Assembly (NCBI GenBank): GCA_036874045.1
Contig: JAZBRI010000010.1
Coordinates: 2,686,001-2,750,000 of the forward strand
Reading direction: 5' to 3'
From: Cymodocea nodosa
Lineage: Eukaryota > Streptophyta > Magnoliopsida > Alismatales > Cymodoceaceae
Length of the DNA stretch: 64,000 nucleotides
Position numbers and translations under genes: made by a program. The notes under the pieces are model-generated. The model was given only the letters and a program-made list of their open reading frames with translations. It ran no database searches and was not told the origin of the DNA. Below are positions 34,246 to 45,667 of the stretch, one piece after another (within the stretch, counting starts at the first letter, position 1; each line of letters begins with the position of its first letter).

Positions 34246-35385
34246 TTAAGAACATGATTGAAAAGTAGTAACAAATGGAATAAACGTGCCGGTCCAAGCA
34301 AACTTTTTAGGCATAATTCTTCTTGCTATTAATTCTATTTTAATGTAGTCTACTTTCCTTTTTAACTTGTAAACTTGCAGTATGTTATCAATACTAAATA
34401 CAAGTGTATTTTCATTAATGAATTGAAATACAAAAAGGGATCCTTTTCTGTTCCAAGATAATGTAGCCGTTTCTATTTCTACATATATTTCAATATATTC
34501 CTCTTCCCACTTCCATTAATTTAGGTCTTTCATAATCTATATTGGAAATTTCATCATTTCATCCCACCATCTTATCAAACATAAAGTAGGATCATCATAT
34601 TCATTATACCACATTCCTAATTGAATTTTATCATATTTTGCAGATGGTGGTTTAACTATATCACTCAGTATAGGCAATATTTCTACAAAGTCATCATCAT
34701 AACTATCTATGCTTACTATGTATAAATTAGATCTAAATGCAACCGATATATTTGACACTAAATATATATATCCATCAAGTATGACATGTATGTTGTTAAT
34801 TAATGCTTTTTGTCCTAGATATATCATAGTATTTTTAGTCCAAGATCTATTTAGAAAATTATACACAATTAAACATAAATCCTCATCCCAATTTTCAGTT
34901 GGTCTCCAGTAACACAATTTTTTAGGAATGGTCAAATTTTTATCATAAAATGTTAAAGCTGACCCACAATTTTAAGTTGGTATTTCAAATCTATTAGGCC
35001 TTCCTATATTCCATTCTTCTTTAGTGATAGGATTTCTAATCAAAATATCACGTAACAGAATTGCATACCTTGGTTTGGTTATGTAAATAATTAATCCTTC
35101 ATCTATCCCCATAATATGATCCATTCCTTCTAACGTATTGGGTGCAATTCAAGCAGTTTCTTCCATATTTAGATATTCATAGTTGATTGAACTACGATTA
35201 AATGACTTCCATAAAAATCCATCTCTAATCTTAGTCATTTTTGTAGCTTGTAGTCCATGAAAATATTTTTCTCTAACACATTCCTTATTTTCTTTTGACA
35301 CACAACACAATTTGCATAGATCTTTAGCTGATAAGTTACTTAGTACTTCCCTCAGTGCAACTAGTGGTAATTTCATCAATTCCAT
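34246..35385 (-). pseudogene. F-box protein pseudogene carried by AthD copy 2
   Basis: The minus-strand ATG at 35385 begins MELMKLPLVALREVLSNLSA and the stop is at 34246-34248: 380 codons, the same as the twin at 28731-29870. F-box residues are KDLCKLCCVSKENKECV. The C-terminal region includes SWTKNTMIYLGQKALINNI, SNLYIVSIDSYDDDF and DPTLCLIRWWDEMMKF. Internal stops fall after EETA (35149), IPT, KFPI and DLN; none coincides with a stop in the twin, so the ancestor was open. Its neighbours are the AthD gag upstream and the purine tract downstream, in the same orientation. The likely role would be substrate choice for an SCF ligase; what it targets cannot be read. Confidence 0.84.
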
Positions 35386-35606
35386 CTGTTGTGATTCTAT
35401 ATAACATAAACAAAAATTTAACAAAGATAAAATTAACATAGGTACTTACATACTCTCGTAGAGTTAGGTCATAACTCAACGGACTAAGTTTGTTGAGTTA
35501 AGTAATAACTCTACGATATTACTAACTATAATTAAACTTACATTTTTTTCTTTTTTTATATTTTTCTACTTACTATATTATACATAATAACTTTAGTTAT
35601 ACTTCT

Positions 35607-36955
35607 TCATTCAACTTCCCTCCCATAGGAGGTATCAATTTCATTAATAGTTTTGCTGACAGGGTTAGGTACTACTTGCATTGGTAGTCCTCCAATAGGT
35701 CTAACTTCTATTGATTCCTTTTGTCTAGGGGGTATGTTTCTATTCATATTTTGATTTTGAATGGTAGCATTTCAAAATACATGATCTAGAGGATTGTTTA
35801 ATTATTGAATTATCTTTTCTAACTTCTCTATTCTAGATCTTGTTCAATTAATGCTTCATAACTTATATTTTTATCATTTATATTTTCTCCTCCTTGGAAA
35901 TTGTTATTTCTCCAAGATAGGTTTGGGTGATTTCTCCAATTAGGGTTATAAGAATTTCCAAAGTTATCTTTTTGGTTTCTAGCATAAATAATATCTAAAT
36001 CATTAATGTTTGCATTCTTTTCTACTAACTTTTGATTTAATGATAACTCTTCTATTTTCTTTGTTAATTCAGTTAATTTAACTTCAAGCATAGTGCTTGA
36101 ATCTATTTCATGCATTCCCCTTGGCAATATTCTTTTATCTGTAATAGCTTCAGTAGAGTTTTCCCACTGCGTAGTTCTTTTTGCAAAGTTTTCTAAATAT
36201 GCCCATGCTTCTTCACTACACAGTTTTAAAAATCCATTCTAACAAGTAGATTCTAATAAAGATTTAGTTGAAACATCTATGCCTTCATAAATTATACCTA
36301 TTAATTATGCTTTACTAATTGCATGATGTGGACATTGAGTCAGTAAATCTTTAAATCTTTCAAAATATTTCCAGAATGATTCTCCTTATTTTTGGCTACA
36401 CATTAGTATTTCCTTTTTTTTTTTAATCATTTGATGTGTTGGATAATATTTTTCTAGAAAAATAGAGCAAAATTTAATCCATGCAGAAATTGAATTAGGC
36501 GGTAGAGTATATAACCATCTCTTAGATGTGTCTTTTAAAGCAAAAGGAATATATCTAAGTTTAATAGCATCAATACTCATGTTCGGCATTTTCATCATTT
36601 GACAAACTTCGTTAAATTCTCTAAGGAAATAATAGACATCTTCTCTTTCTAATCCATGAAAGTATGGCAATTGACTAATATAATTAGATTTTAGTTCAAA
36701 CCTATCTCTCTCAAAGTTTGGCAATCAAATACATAAAGGTTCATCAACTAGTTCATGATACAGAATATCCCCTAATGGTTTTTCTACTAGAGCAGCCATA
36801 TCTTTGTTCTCTTTTAAAGAAAGGTTAGCTACACCCCTAAGGATTTCATTAAAGTCCAATTCAGAAAATATTTCAGTACACCTCTATGTTGAATAATCCT
36901 GTGTAGGTGTTTTGACTAATCGTTTAGTGCTAGAAGAATAAATCCATGTGCTCAT
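35607..36955 (-). pseudogene. gag: AthD copy 2 gag
   Basis: The minus-strand ATG at 36955 (MSTW...SSSTKRLVKTP) opens a gag of about 449 codons ending GLPMQVVPNP and EIDTSYGREVE with stop 35607-35609. The gag domain reads SQLPYFHGLEREDVYYFL, KLRYIPFALKDTSKRWLYTL, FWKYFERFKDLLTQCPHH, then LPRGMHEIDSSTMLE and PNWRNHPNLSWRNNN. The CCHC knuckle usual between these last two blocks is not visible. Stops near 36885, 36385, 36307 and 36240 and a frameshift near 35835 disable it. It is followed by the F-box ORF rather than by protease. Confidence 0.87.
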
Positions 36956-37228
36956 AAACTCTTAGCATAAAGTAAAATAGTAGAAGATTAATTACATACC
37001 AATCTGATGCTTTGTTTTCAATAAAATAGTTGTTGATAGATGAAGTTGAATCAACTGCTTCTCCTTCCAATTCCCTAACAAATTTTCTTTCCTTTCCTCA
37101 AGTGCTGGTAACTCGTAAATAACATTTTGTTCTATATTTATAATGCACTTCCATAAGGCTAATGAATCTCATTGCAAGAACGTGTCTTGTAATGTGTAGT
37201 ATGGTTCTTATTTTTCGGGATACGTGTT
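36956..37228 (-). other. AthD copy 2 spacer, left part, up to the SirA insertion
   Basis: Noncoding; collinear with 10285-10560 of AthD copy 1. The last five bases, GTGTT (37224-37228), are the target duplication of the SirA element that follows, and the spacer resumes at 61007. Confidence 0.85.
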
Positions 37229-38440
37229 TGTTAGGTATTTAATTTTGATGATATATGCTTTATTATCGTATTTAAATAAGTCTACATAATATTCTCTAAG
37301 TATATTTCTCTAAGTATAATAGTTAACAAATTATTGGAAAGTTTCATTTTTATGTCGGATAAATTAAAGATTTTCGAAGAGCTAGATTTGCAATAGTTAA
37401 ACTTTCAGATAGTTAACGTTTCATTTTTGTCGAATACTTTATGTTAAAAACTCGTATAGTTAAGTTATCTGCACATGTGTTTTTAATGTTTTAAGTTGTC
37501 ATGTGTTTTCCATGTGCGTTCGGTAATGAAAAATCGAATAGTTAGATAACTGTTCGAGTTTTTATATGCATGGATAGATAACTGTTCGAGTTTTATAAAA
37601 GGACTAACGAATAGATAAGTTTCCTTGTTTAGTCACGTGTTTTGCAAGTGCAAAAAATCGAAGAGTTAAAGGATAAGTGTTCGAGTTTTTACAGGAGTTA
37701 AAGGATAAATGTTCGGCTAAATCGAAGACTTAGAAGATATTCTACAAGACTCCAAGAAGATAAAGTTTCGATGAATCTATGAGTGGAGATCGTGGAAACT
37801 CAAAATGTTAGTGAAGAAAGTGGAAATTTAAATAGAAAGTAATTTGGATTAAAGAGAAAATTAGTACGTGGATTATAGATTGTGGATTAAGTGGATGAAC
37901 ATGCTGAACGTGAAAGACAACAGAGTTCGACTACTAATAGAGAGTACGAGCTACATTACAATAGAGGATCCCAATCTCAAAAACCAAGTCTGAATATTCA
38001 ATTTGGATCCCTAATTGAAAAGTTAAGTTTGAATATTCATATTCTGAAAAGTTCTCCAACATCAGAAGAAGTTCGAAATTCTAAGCAATTTTAGAAAAGG
38101 AGCTGCAAACGCAAGAAGTCTGGAAATTCAACAAATGGAGAAGAAGCGATACAGAAGCTGAGCAACGAGAAAGAAAAGAGCTGTGTGCATAAAGATCAGG
38201 TTTTATACAATTCAAAATTAGTTTTGAAAAAGAGCTTTTTTTCCTATTTGATTTGTATATCAAAAATTACTGTATCAAAACCGTCAAGAAGGGAATTGAG
38301 CTGAAAAGATATTGTAAATTCTGTCTTGAAATAAAAGAATAGAATTTCATTTACGAGTGTTTTGTGCTCTTGTTTTATTTGCAAGTTTAATTACTAAAGT
38401 CACAATTCACCCCCCGTCTTGTGATACAAATGATCCTACA
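37229..38440 (+). repeat. SirA copy 1 5' LTR
   Basis: 1212 bp, TGTTAGG to CCTACA. TATA box TATAAAAGG at 37594-37602 and AATAAA at 38330-38335. The U3 carries CGAACAGTTATC and CGAAAGTTTAAC-type repeats. A short frame at 37891-38094 in the leader is shared with the other SirA LTRs. Confidence 0.95.
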
Positions 38441-38442
38441 AC

Positions 38443-38454
38443 TAGTATTAGAGC
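38443..38454 (+). other. Primer binding site of SirA copy 1
   Basis: TAGTATTAGAGC, two bases after the LTR, matches the initiator tRNA-Met site TGGTATCAGAGC with two changes. Confidence 0.75.
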
Positions 38455-38544
38455 AATTAAATTGTTTAAAGCATCCGAAAAGCCTTCATTTCTCTATTTA
38501 GGAATTGGTTTTTCCTGTCATTTACTTTGGATCATCTGTTTAAA

Positions 38545-40500
38545 ATGGATAATTCTAAAATATTAGTTATGACTGAAGGACAGACCACTAATCATCCTCC
38601 TATATTTGAAGGTAGCAATTATGGCTACTGGAAATATAGGATGAAAGTATTCTTTCAGTCAATCAATTTCAAATTATGGCATATAATTAGCAATCCTATA
38701 GTGTTAGTTACGACTACATATGATACTTGGACTTTTGATGAAAAGGAGTGAATGACACTGAATGCTAAAGGTTTAAACATCTTGTTTTATGCTTTATCTC
38801 ATGATTAATTTAATAAAGTTTCTGCATATCAAACTGCATATGAGATATGGCATGCATTAGAATTTGCCAACGAAGGTACTAATCAGGTCAAGGAATCTAA
38901 GATCAATATGTTAGTACATAAATATGAGCTTTTTAAAATGCATGAAAATGAATGTATCTCTGACATGTTTTCCCGTTTTCTTGAGATTGTAAATTCATTA
39001 AAATCTTTAGGCAAGAAATTCGAGGAAAAAGACTTGGTAAGAAAGATCCTTAGATCTTTAACTAAAATTTGGGCTCAAAAGACAACATCTATTGAAGAGT
39101 CCAAAGACTTAAATACATATACTCTCGATGATCTCATAGGAAATCTAATAGCCTATGAAGTAAACATTTAGATCCAAAAGGGAAAAATCCTAGAAGGGAT
39201 CTGGCTTTTGAGGCTAATAAAGTCTCAGAAGTCACTAGTGATTCTAACGATGATTTATTGTTGTTGACTAGAAAATTTAGAAATCTGTTGAAGAAACACA
39301 GGAACTTCAGGTTAGCAAAGACATCTAGAGATATGGAGAAGAAGTCATTCACAAAAGACAAAAGTATATGCTACAAGTGTAACAGGCCGGGTCACTTTCA
39401 AACTAATTGTCCTCTCAACAAAGATAAGAAGAATTCGAGGAGGAATTTCAGGAATAAGAAATTCAGAAAGAGAAGGGCACTTAAAGTGACATGGGATGAC
39501 TCTTTAGCTTCACAAAGTGAAGAAACAAAGGATTCAACATCAGACAATGAATCCTCATCAACATCAGATTTAGAAGAAAATCTGGCAAATGTATGCTTTA
39601 TGGCAAAATCTAGTGAGGTATCCTTTGATCAAAATGCAAATTTTGATAGTTTTGATAGATTACTTGTTGAATACAATAGACTAGCCAGAAAATATAAGAA
39701 AGTCAAAATAGAAAGAAAGGACACTAGGAAAATGCTAGATGAATTTGAAAATAAGATTGATTTTCTAAACTCTACGTTGAATAAATTTAAAGAAGAAAAT
39801 CAAAGGCATGCACAGGAAATTTTAAAGTTCACTGCTATAGAAAGAAAATTACATGTTGATTGTGAAAATTTATTTGCTGATAAGAAAAAAATGATCTGTG
39901 ATATTGAAAAATTGGAACTGACTATTACTGATTTAAATTCAGAAATTGATGTGTTAAATATTAAAGTCTGTGATCAAAAGGCTATATTAAGTAAATGGAA
40001 TAATAGTCAAACTTTAACGAATGAACTCAGTAGTAAAATATCAAATGTAGAAAAACATGGTATTGGTTTACACGATGCATCTTCTGAAAATTATATATTG
40101 CATGATGGTACTACTAAAAATAATGTCTTTATTTCCAGTACTAAGAATAGTAAGAGAAAAATTATTCCATGTGTAATCAAAAAGGGAGAAAAATATGTGC
40201 AAATTGATGAAATGCAGCATATAAATGATAGCACACGATGCAAGAATTTCAAAAGAAATCTTTAGAAGAATCAAGCTAAGACATTTGAGAATTTTAATAT
40301 TCTTGATCAATTTTCTTCATATTTAAAGAATATCGGATATTGGAAATCAAATAATGTTAGAAATGAAAATTTCAACTTTGGTTTACATGGATATAAATGT
40401 TCTGATAATTATAACACTAAGAGAAAGAAATGCATAAATAATTATCAGAAAATAGATAAGTTGAAGTCTAAAATTATGGATTATTTTGATATGACTCTCT
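38545..40500 (+). pseudogene. gag: SirA copy 1 gag
   Basis: The ATG at 38545 starts MDNSKILVMTEG. A UBN2-like domain follows (YGYWKYRMKVF, NAKGLNILFYALS, YEIWHALEFANEG, LVHKYELFKMHE, SRFLEIVNSLKSLG). The CCHC knuckle CYKCNRPGHFQTNC is at 39369-39410. Then come a basic stretch, an acidic Ser-rich patch and a long coiled coil (about 39650-40020). A 335-codon open frame covers 39258-40265. Stops at about 38750, 38808, 39169 and 40263 break it, as does a frame change near 39170. It would form the particle and bind genomic RNA. Confidence 0.9.
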
Positions 40501-43500
40501 AAAATTCTTGGACCCACTCAAAAATGGGTTCCAAGAGATAAAATCTCTTTTTGACTATTTTGTAGGTACACAAATCAAAATGGATAATGGACAGTGGAGC
40601 ATCTAGCCACATGACTAGAGATATACGATTACTTATAGAAATAACAAAGACCAAGAACGGACAAGTTACCTTTGGAAATAAAAGCAAAACAAATATCCTT
40701 GGGTCTGGCAAGGTTCAGGTAACTGAGAAATGTTTTATAAATGATGTCTTATTAGTTGAAAACTTAGGTTCTAATTTATTGAGTGTTCTTGTTTTAATGG
40801 AGATTTACAGAGTAATTTTTGAAAAAGATTCCTGTAAAATTATGGACATAACTACAAACGAAATTTTATTCACTACATACAAGAAAGGATCTGTTTGTAT
40901 TCTAAATTTGCCTTCTAATATTATTAAAGACAATACTTGCTTAATTGTAAAATCGAATGAAGTCATTTTATGGCATAGAAGGCTAGGACACTCAAACTTA
41001 AAATTATTACAAAAGCTGTCTAAAAAGAATCTAGTTAAAGCTTTACTTAGTATTAAGTACTCGAAAGAGTTTATGTGTGATGCGTGTCAACTAGGTAAAT
41101 AACATAAAACATCCTTTAAAAGCTTAAATGGAATAACAAGCAAAAGAGTATTAGAACTAGTGCATATGGATTTATTTGGACCTACTAGAATAACCAGTCT
41201 AGGAGGTAAATATTATGCTTTTGTACTAGTTGATGACTATTCTAGATTTACTTAGGTCTATTTTCTAGCTAATAAAACTGAAGTTTTTGAAATATTTAAG
41301 ATATTCTGTAATAAAGTTTAGAATGAGCAAAATGTTAAAATTCAAAAACTTAGGAGTGATCATGGTACAAAATTTGATAATGATCAAATGGACACCTTTT
41401 GTGAAGAATTAGGCATAGACCATAGGTACTCATTTCCAAGAGCTCCTTCACAAAATGGGATAGTAGAACGTAAAAACAGATCACTTCAGGAAATGTCCAA
41501 AACCATGTTAAATGAAAATAAGTTACCCCTTTTTCTCTAGGTAGAAGCAGTTCATACAACATGCTATGTTATAAATAGAGTACATCTAAGACCAATTTTA
41601 GATAAAACTCCTTATGAGATATGGTATAACACGGTTCCCAAAATAAGTTATTTAAAATCCTTTGGCTGTAAATGTTTTATTTTAAACACTAAGGAACGAA
41701 GAGACAAATTTAAAGCCAAATCAGATGAAGGGATTTTTGTTAGTTATTCCATTAGAAGTAAAGCGTATAGAGTTTATAATAAATTAACAAAAACCATTGA
41801 GGAAACCCTGCATGTGAAATTTCATGAAAATTCTCATTTGGATTTAAGACATGCTGAAAACTTTGATTCAGAAATTCTCCCAGAAATAGTACCAAATGAT
41901 GTTGATAGAGAAATTGATAGATTATCTAATGGAATAAGAAATCTAAGTTTGAATGATGAAAATTTAGAAGAAAATAATGTCATACCTATAGAAAATATGG
42001 AACAACATAGAAATTGGCGTTATGCTTCATCTCATCCTATTGATAAGATAATAGGCAATCCTAATCAAGGAGTTAGGACTAGGTCATCAGTAGTCAACAT
42101 TTGTGGTGCTTATTCATTTGTTTCTTTACTAGAACCTAAGATAATTGAAGATGCCTTAGAAGATGAATTTTGGTATTTAGCTATGCAAGATGAGCTAAAT
42201 CAATTTATAAGAAATGAGGTATGGGATCTAGTTCCACCACCTGAAAATCAATCCATAATAGGAACAAGGTGGGTATTTAGAAACAAAGTAGATCAAGATG
42301 GACATATAGTTAAAAATAAGCTAGATTAGTTGCTCAAGGTTACAAGCAAGAGGAAGGAATTGACTATGATGAAACATTTGCTCCTGTTGCTAGACTAGAA
42401 TCAATACGAATTTTGTTAGTATATGCTTGTTATATGGATTTCAAATTATATCAAATGGATGTTAAGACTACCTTTTTAAATGGATATATAAAAGAAGAAG
42501 TGTATGTAAAACAACCTCCAAGTTTTGAAGATTCAAAACATCCTAAGTATGTTTACAAGCTTAAGAAGGCACTATATGGCCTTAAACAAGCTCCTAGGTC
42601 TTGGTATGAAAGATTATAGAAATTTCTTATGGAAAAAGGGTATTCTATGGGAAAGGTAGATCACACTCTTTTTATCAAGAAGATCGAAAAAGATATATTA
42701 GTAGTTCAAATCTATGTAGATGACATCATATTTGGAGCAACAAATGATAAATTAGTTGAGTCCTTTTCGAAAGACATGACTAATCAATTTGAAATGAGTA
42801 TGATGGGTGAACTATCATTTTTCCTAGGCTTACAAATTAAGCAATTAGATCAGGGTACTTTTATTTCACAAGAAAAATATACTCAAGATTTATTAAAGAG
42901 GTTTGGTTTAGACAACACTAAAACAAAGAATACACCAATGAGTACTATCACCAAGTTGGATAAAGATGTCTCTGGAAAAACTGTAGATGTAAAACAATAT
43001 AGAAGTATGATTGGTTCATTACTCTATTTAACAGCTAGCCGACTAGATATTATGTTTAGTGTGTGTACTTGTGCTAGATATCAATCAAATCCTAAGGAAT
43101 CACACCTACTTGCTATTAAACGAATTTTTAAATATCTATTAGGAACCATCAATTTCGGACTGTTTTACTTTAAACACAGTTCTTTAAACTTAGTAGGTTA
43201 TAGTGATGCTGATTTCACAAGATGTAAGTTTGAAAGAAAAAGCACCAGTGGCACTTGTCAATTGTTAGGTAATTCCTTAGTGTCATGGTTTAGCAAAAAG
43301 CAAAATTGTGTAGCATTATCTACAACTAAAGCTGAATATATAGCTGCTGCACTTTGCTGTGCTCAAATCCTGTGGATCAAACAAACCTTAAAAGATTTTA
43401 ATTTAGACTATGAACCAACTAAGATTTTTTATGATAGTAATTCTGCAATTAGTTTATCTAAAAATCTTGTCTTACATTCACGAGCAAAACATATAGAAGT

Positions 43501-43663
43501 TTGACATCATTTTCTAAGGGATAATGTTATAAAGGGAAAAATAGTATTAAATTTTGTTCCTACCACAGAACAATTAGCAAATCTATTTACAAAACCCTTA
43601 GATGAAAATACATTCTCAAAATTACGATTAGAACTTGGTATCTGTAGGTTATCTGATATTTAA
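40500..43663 (+). pseudogene. pol: SirA copy 1 pol: protease, integrase, reverse transcriptase, RNase H
   Basis: Copia order. Protease: WIMDSGASSHMT at about 40578-40613. GAG-pre-integrase and zinc part: WHRRLGHSN, CDACQLGK (to 41100). Integrase core: LVHMDLFGP, LRSDHGTKF, NGIVERKNR (DDE). Reverse transcriptase: [42 protein letters not shown], and QIYVDDIIFGAT (YVDD, about 42709-42744). RNase H: GYSDADF, STTKAEYIAA, FYDSNSAISL, SRAKHIEV, ending at TAA 43661-43663. In-frame stops lie at about 41101, 41255, 41320, 41540, 42617 and 43502, and a frameshift near 42325. Catalytic residues are intact, so inactivation is by nonsense changes rather than loss of motifs. Confidence 0.93.
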
Positions 43664-45667
43664 ATGGTCCTGTTAATTGTATTTTGGTTTGTTATAAGGT
43701 AGTTTTAGAATTTAATGTCTTTATTATTAAAAAAAAACAAAGCAACATATCTATTTTCGAATTACAGTTTTATGGTAGTTAAGAATTTATGAAATTCTGA
43801 TTTTTATTGAAGTCAATTTATTTAAGAAAAATTCAGAAAAGATTACTTAAGGAAAAGTTAAATTGATTCAATGTGAGTGCCAACTATATTTTTGTTACTT
43901 ATGTATATGCTATTACAGAGATTTTAAAAAGAAAATACATAGAAAGTATGTACTTTTTATTAAAGGAAAGTTATTAACATTCTGTTAGAAAAGTTAAGTC
44001 TTGCGGTTGCCTCTAATTTAATTTATTGTCTTGTTTTATTTTTGTTTATTTTTTGTCTGTAATTACTTGAGTAATTAAGTCTGTTGAGGGAACTTAAACC
44101 CTAGTCACTTAAACTAACTGGTTTGGGATGTGTTGACTTAAAACTCATTTTGCAAGTAATTCAGATTATATTTAAAAAAAAAAAAAAAATACCTATTCTC
44201 ACTTGTCATTGAGTAACTGGTTATCTTTCCCCTAAGCAAGGGATTCTGATCATGTAAAAAGATGATATTGTGGGAGGTAATACATAATATATATATATAT
44301 GAATATAAAAAAAAAAAAGGGGGGCAATGTACTCAAGCTTAATTTATCTTTCAAGGTGTTATAACAATCCTAACATAATCTGTGCATATAATACTTGTTA
44401 TTTTTGTTATTATCTACTCTTTACATGTAATGTACGATATTTATTTGTCTTAAGTTGTGTACTCATTATTGAAATCTTTTAAGTTTCTGTAGGTATATCT
44501 CTATGAATTATCTTTTGTAAACTAAATAAGATAAAAGTCAGAAAGTCTAAATTGTTAACTCTACTACTTATTTATGTATTTCATTTAAATTAAAAAAAAA
44601 CAGAGGAGAGACTCAAATCTATTTAACGCTTAGCATCCTCTTTAAGTAGGCTATTTGACCTTTTTAAGCCAAATCTACTTAGGGCTTGGCAACCCAGATT
44701 AAGTACACCATAGATTCTTTACACTACATTTATGTAGGGGGAGCAATTTCTCATATAATAATTCATAACTTTTGAACTATTATATTTTTTCATGAAAGAA
44801 TCTGCATAATTTCAGGAAATACACCTTAATTAAGTACATTTCTAAACTGTCGGTGACTTGCAGGTATTTTAATTCTTAAGTATCCAAATTTTCTATTGTT
44901 TCGGTAAGTTATATTACAAGTATCAGACAGTTGTGTTTTAAAATGTTCAATAGACTATTTTACTATTTCCTGAAGTACACATGTCGAAACCATAATGCAT
45001 GACTTAAGTGGATTTTCGGTAAGTTATCTGTAACTCTTTGAAATGCGTCTAGGCATCGGAAAGTTAGATTTGTAACTGTTCGAAACATCTCTTTATTATA
45101 AAATTGCTTAAGTACACGTGTTGTGATCTGGACGATTGACTTAAGTTATCTTTCGGAAGGTTATCTGTAACTCTCTGAAATGCACCTAAGCATCGGATAG
45201 TTAGGTTTACAAGTCTCTGAAACTTTCTGAACACCTTAAGTTCAAATTGTGCACGTGTTGAATTTCACTGCTTTATAATGTCTCAGTCGAAACTTGAACC
45301 GTTATGTTTAAATCTTTGACTTTTCACACCTATACCTTCGAGAAACTCGAACAGTTATCATAAGTCTTCGAGTTTTCTCACTTTTTCACTTAGCCTGAAG
45401 TTATTTTCTTTATATGCACAGTTACACTAAGTATTCTACAATTGTTGGTTGTAAAACTTATATAGTTATTGCAAGCACTCGAGTAATTTATTGGTAACGG
45501 ATCTTATATTTATGATTTCAATGATTGAATCCATTTATTCGTTTCTAAACTCGAAGAGTTATAAATGTTTTACTAACAACCTTTCGTGTTTCTACCTTGG
45601 TAAAACCCTAGCTTCACAATCTTTCCTTCCACTAAGTTCTACAGTGCAAAGCGAAGATTAATCAACA
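43664..45667 (+). other. SirA copy 1 spacer between pol and accessory ORF
   Basis: About 2 kb without a gene. It has A-runs (44174-44190, 44310-44322), an AT repeat (44287-44301) and a purine-rich GTAGGGGGAGC at about 44736-44746. From about 44745 to 45260 it aligns by eye with the start of the AthD LTR read on the minus strand (32350 down to 31880), with shared blocks such as AATTAAGTACATTTCT and AATGCATGACTTAAGT. It contains duplicated CGGAAAGTTA...GAAATGC modules. It may serve as a promoter for the accessory ORF. Confidence 0.7.
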
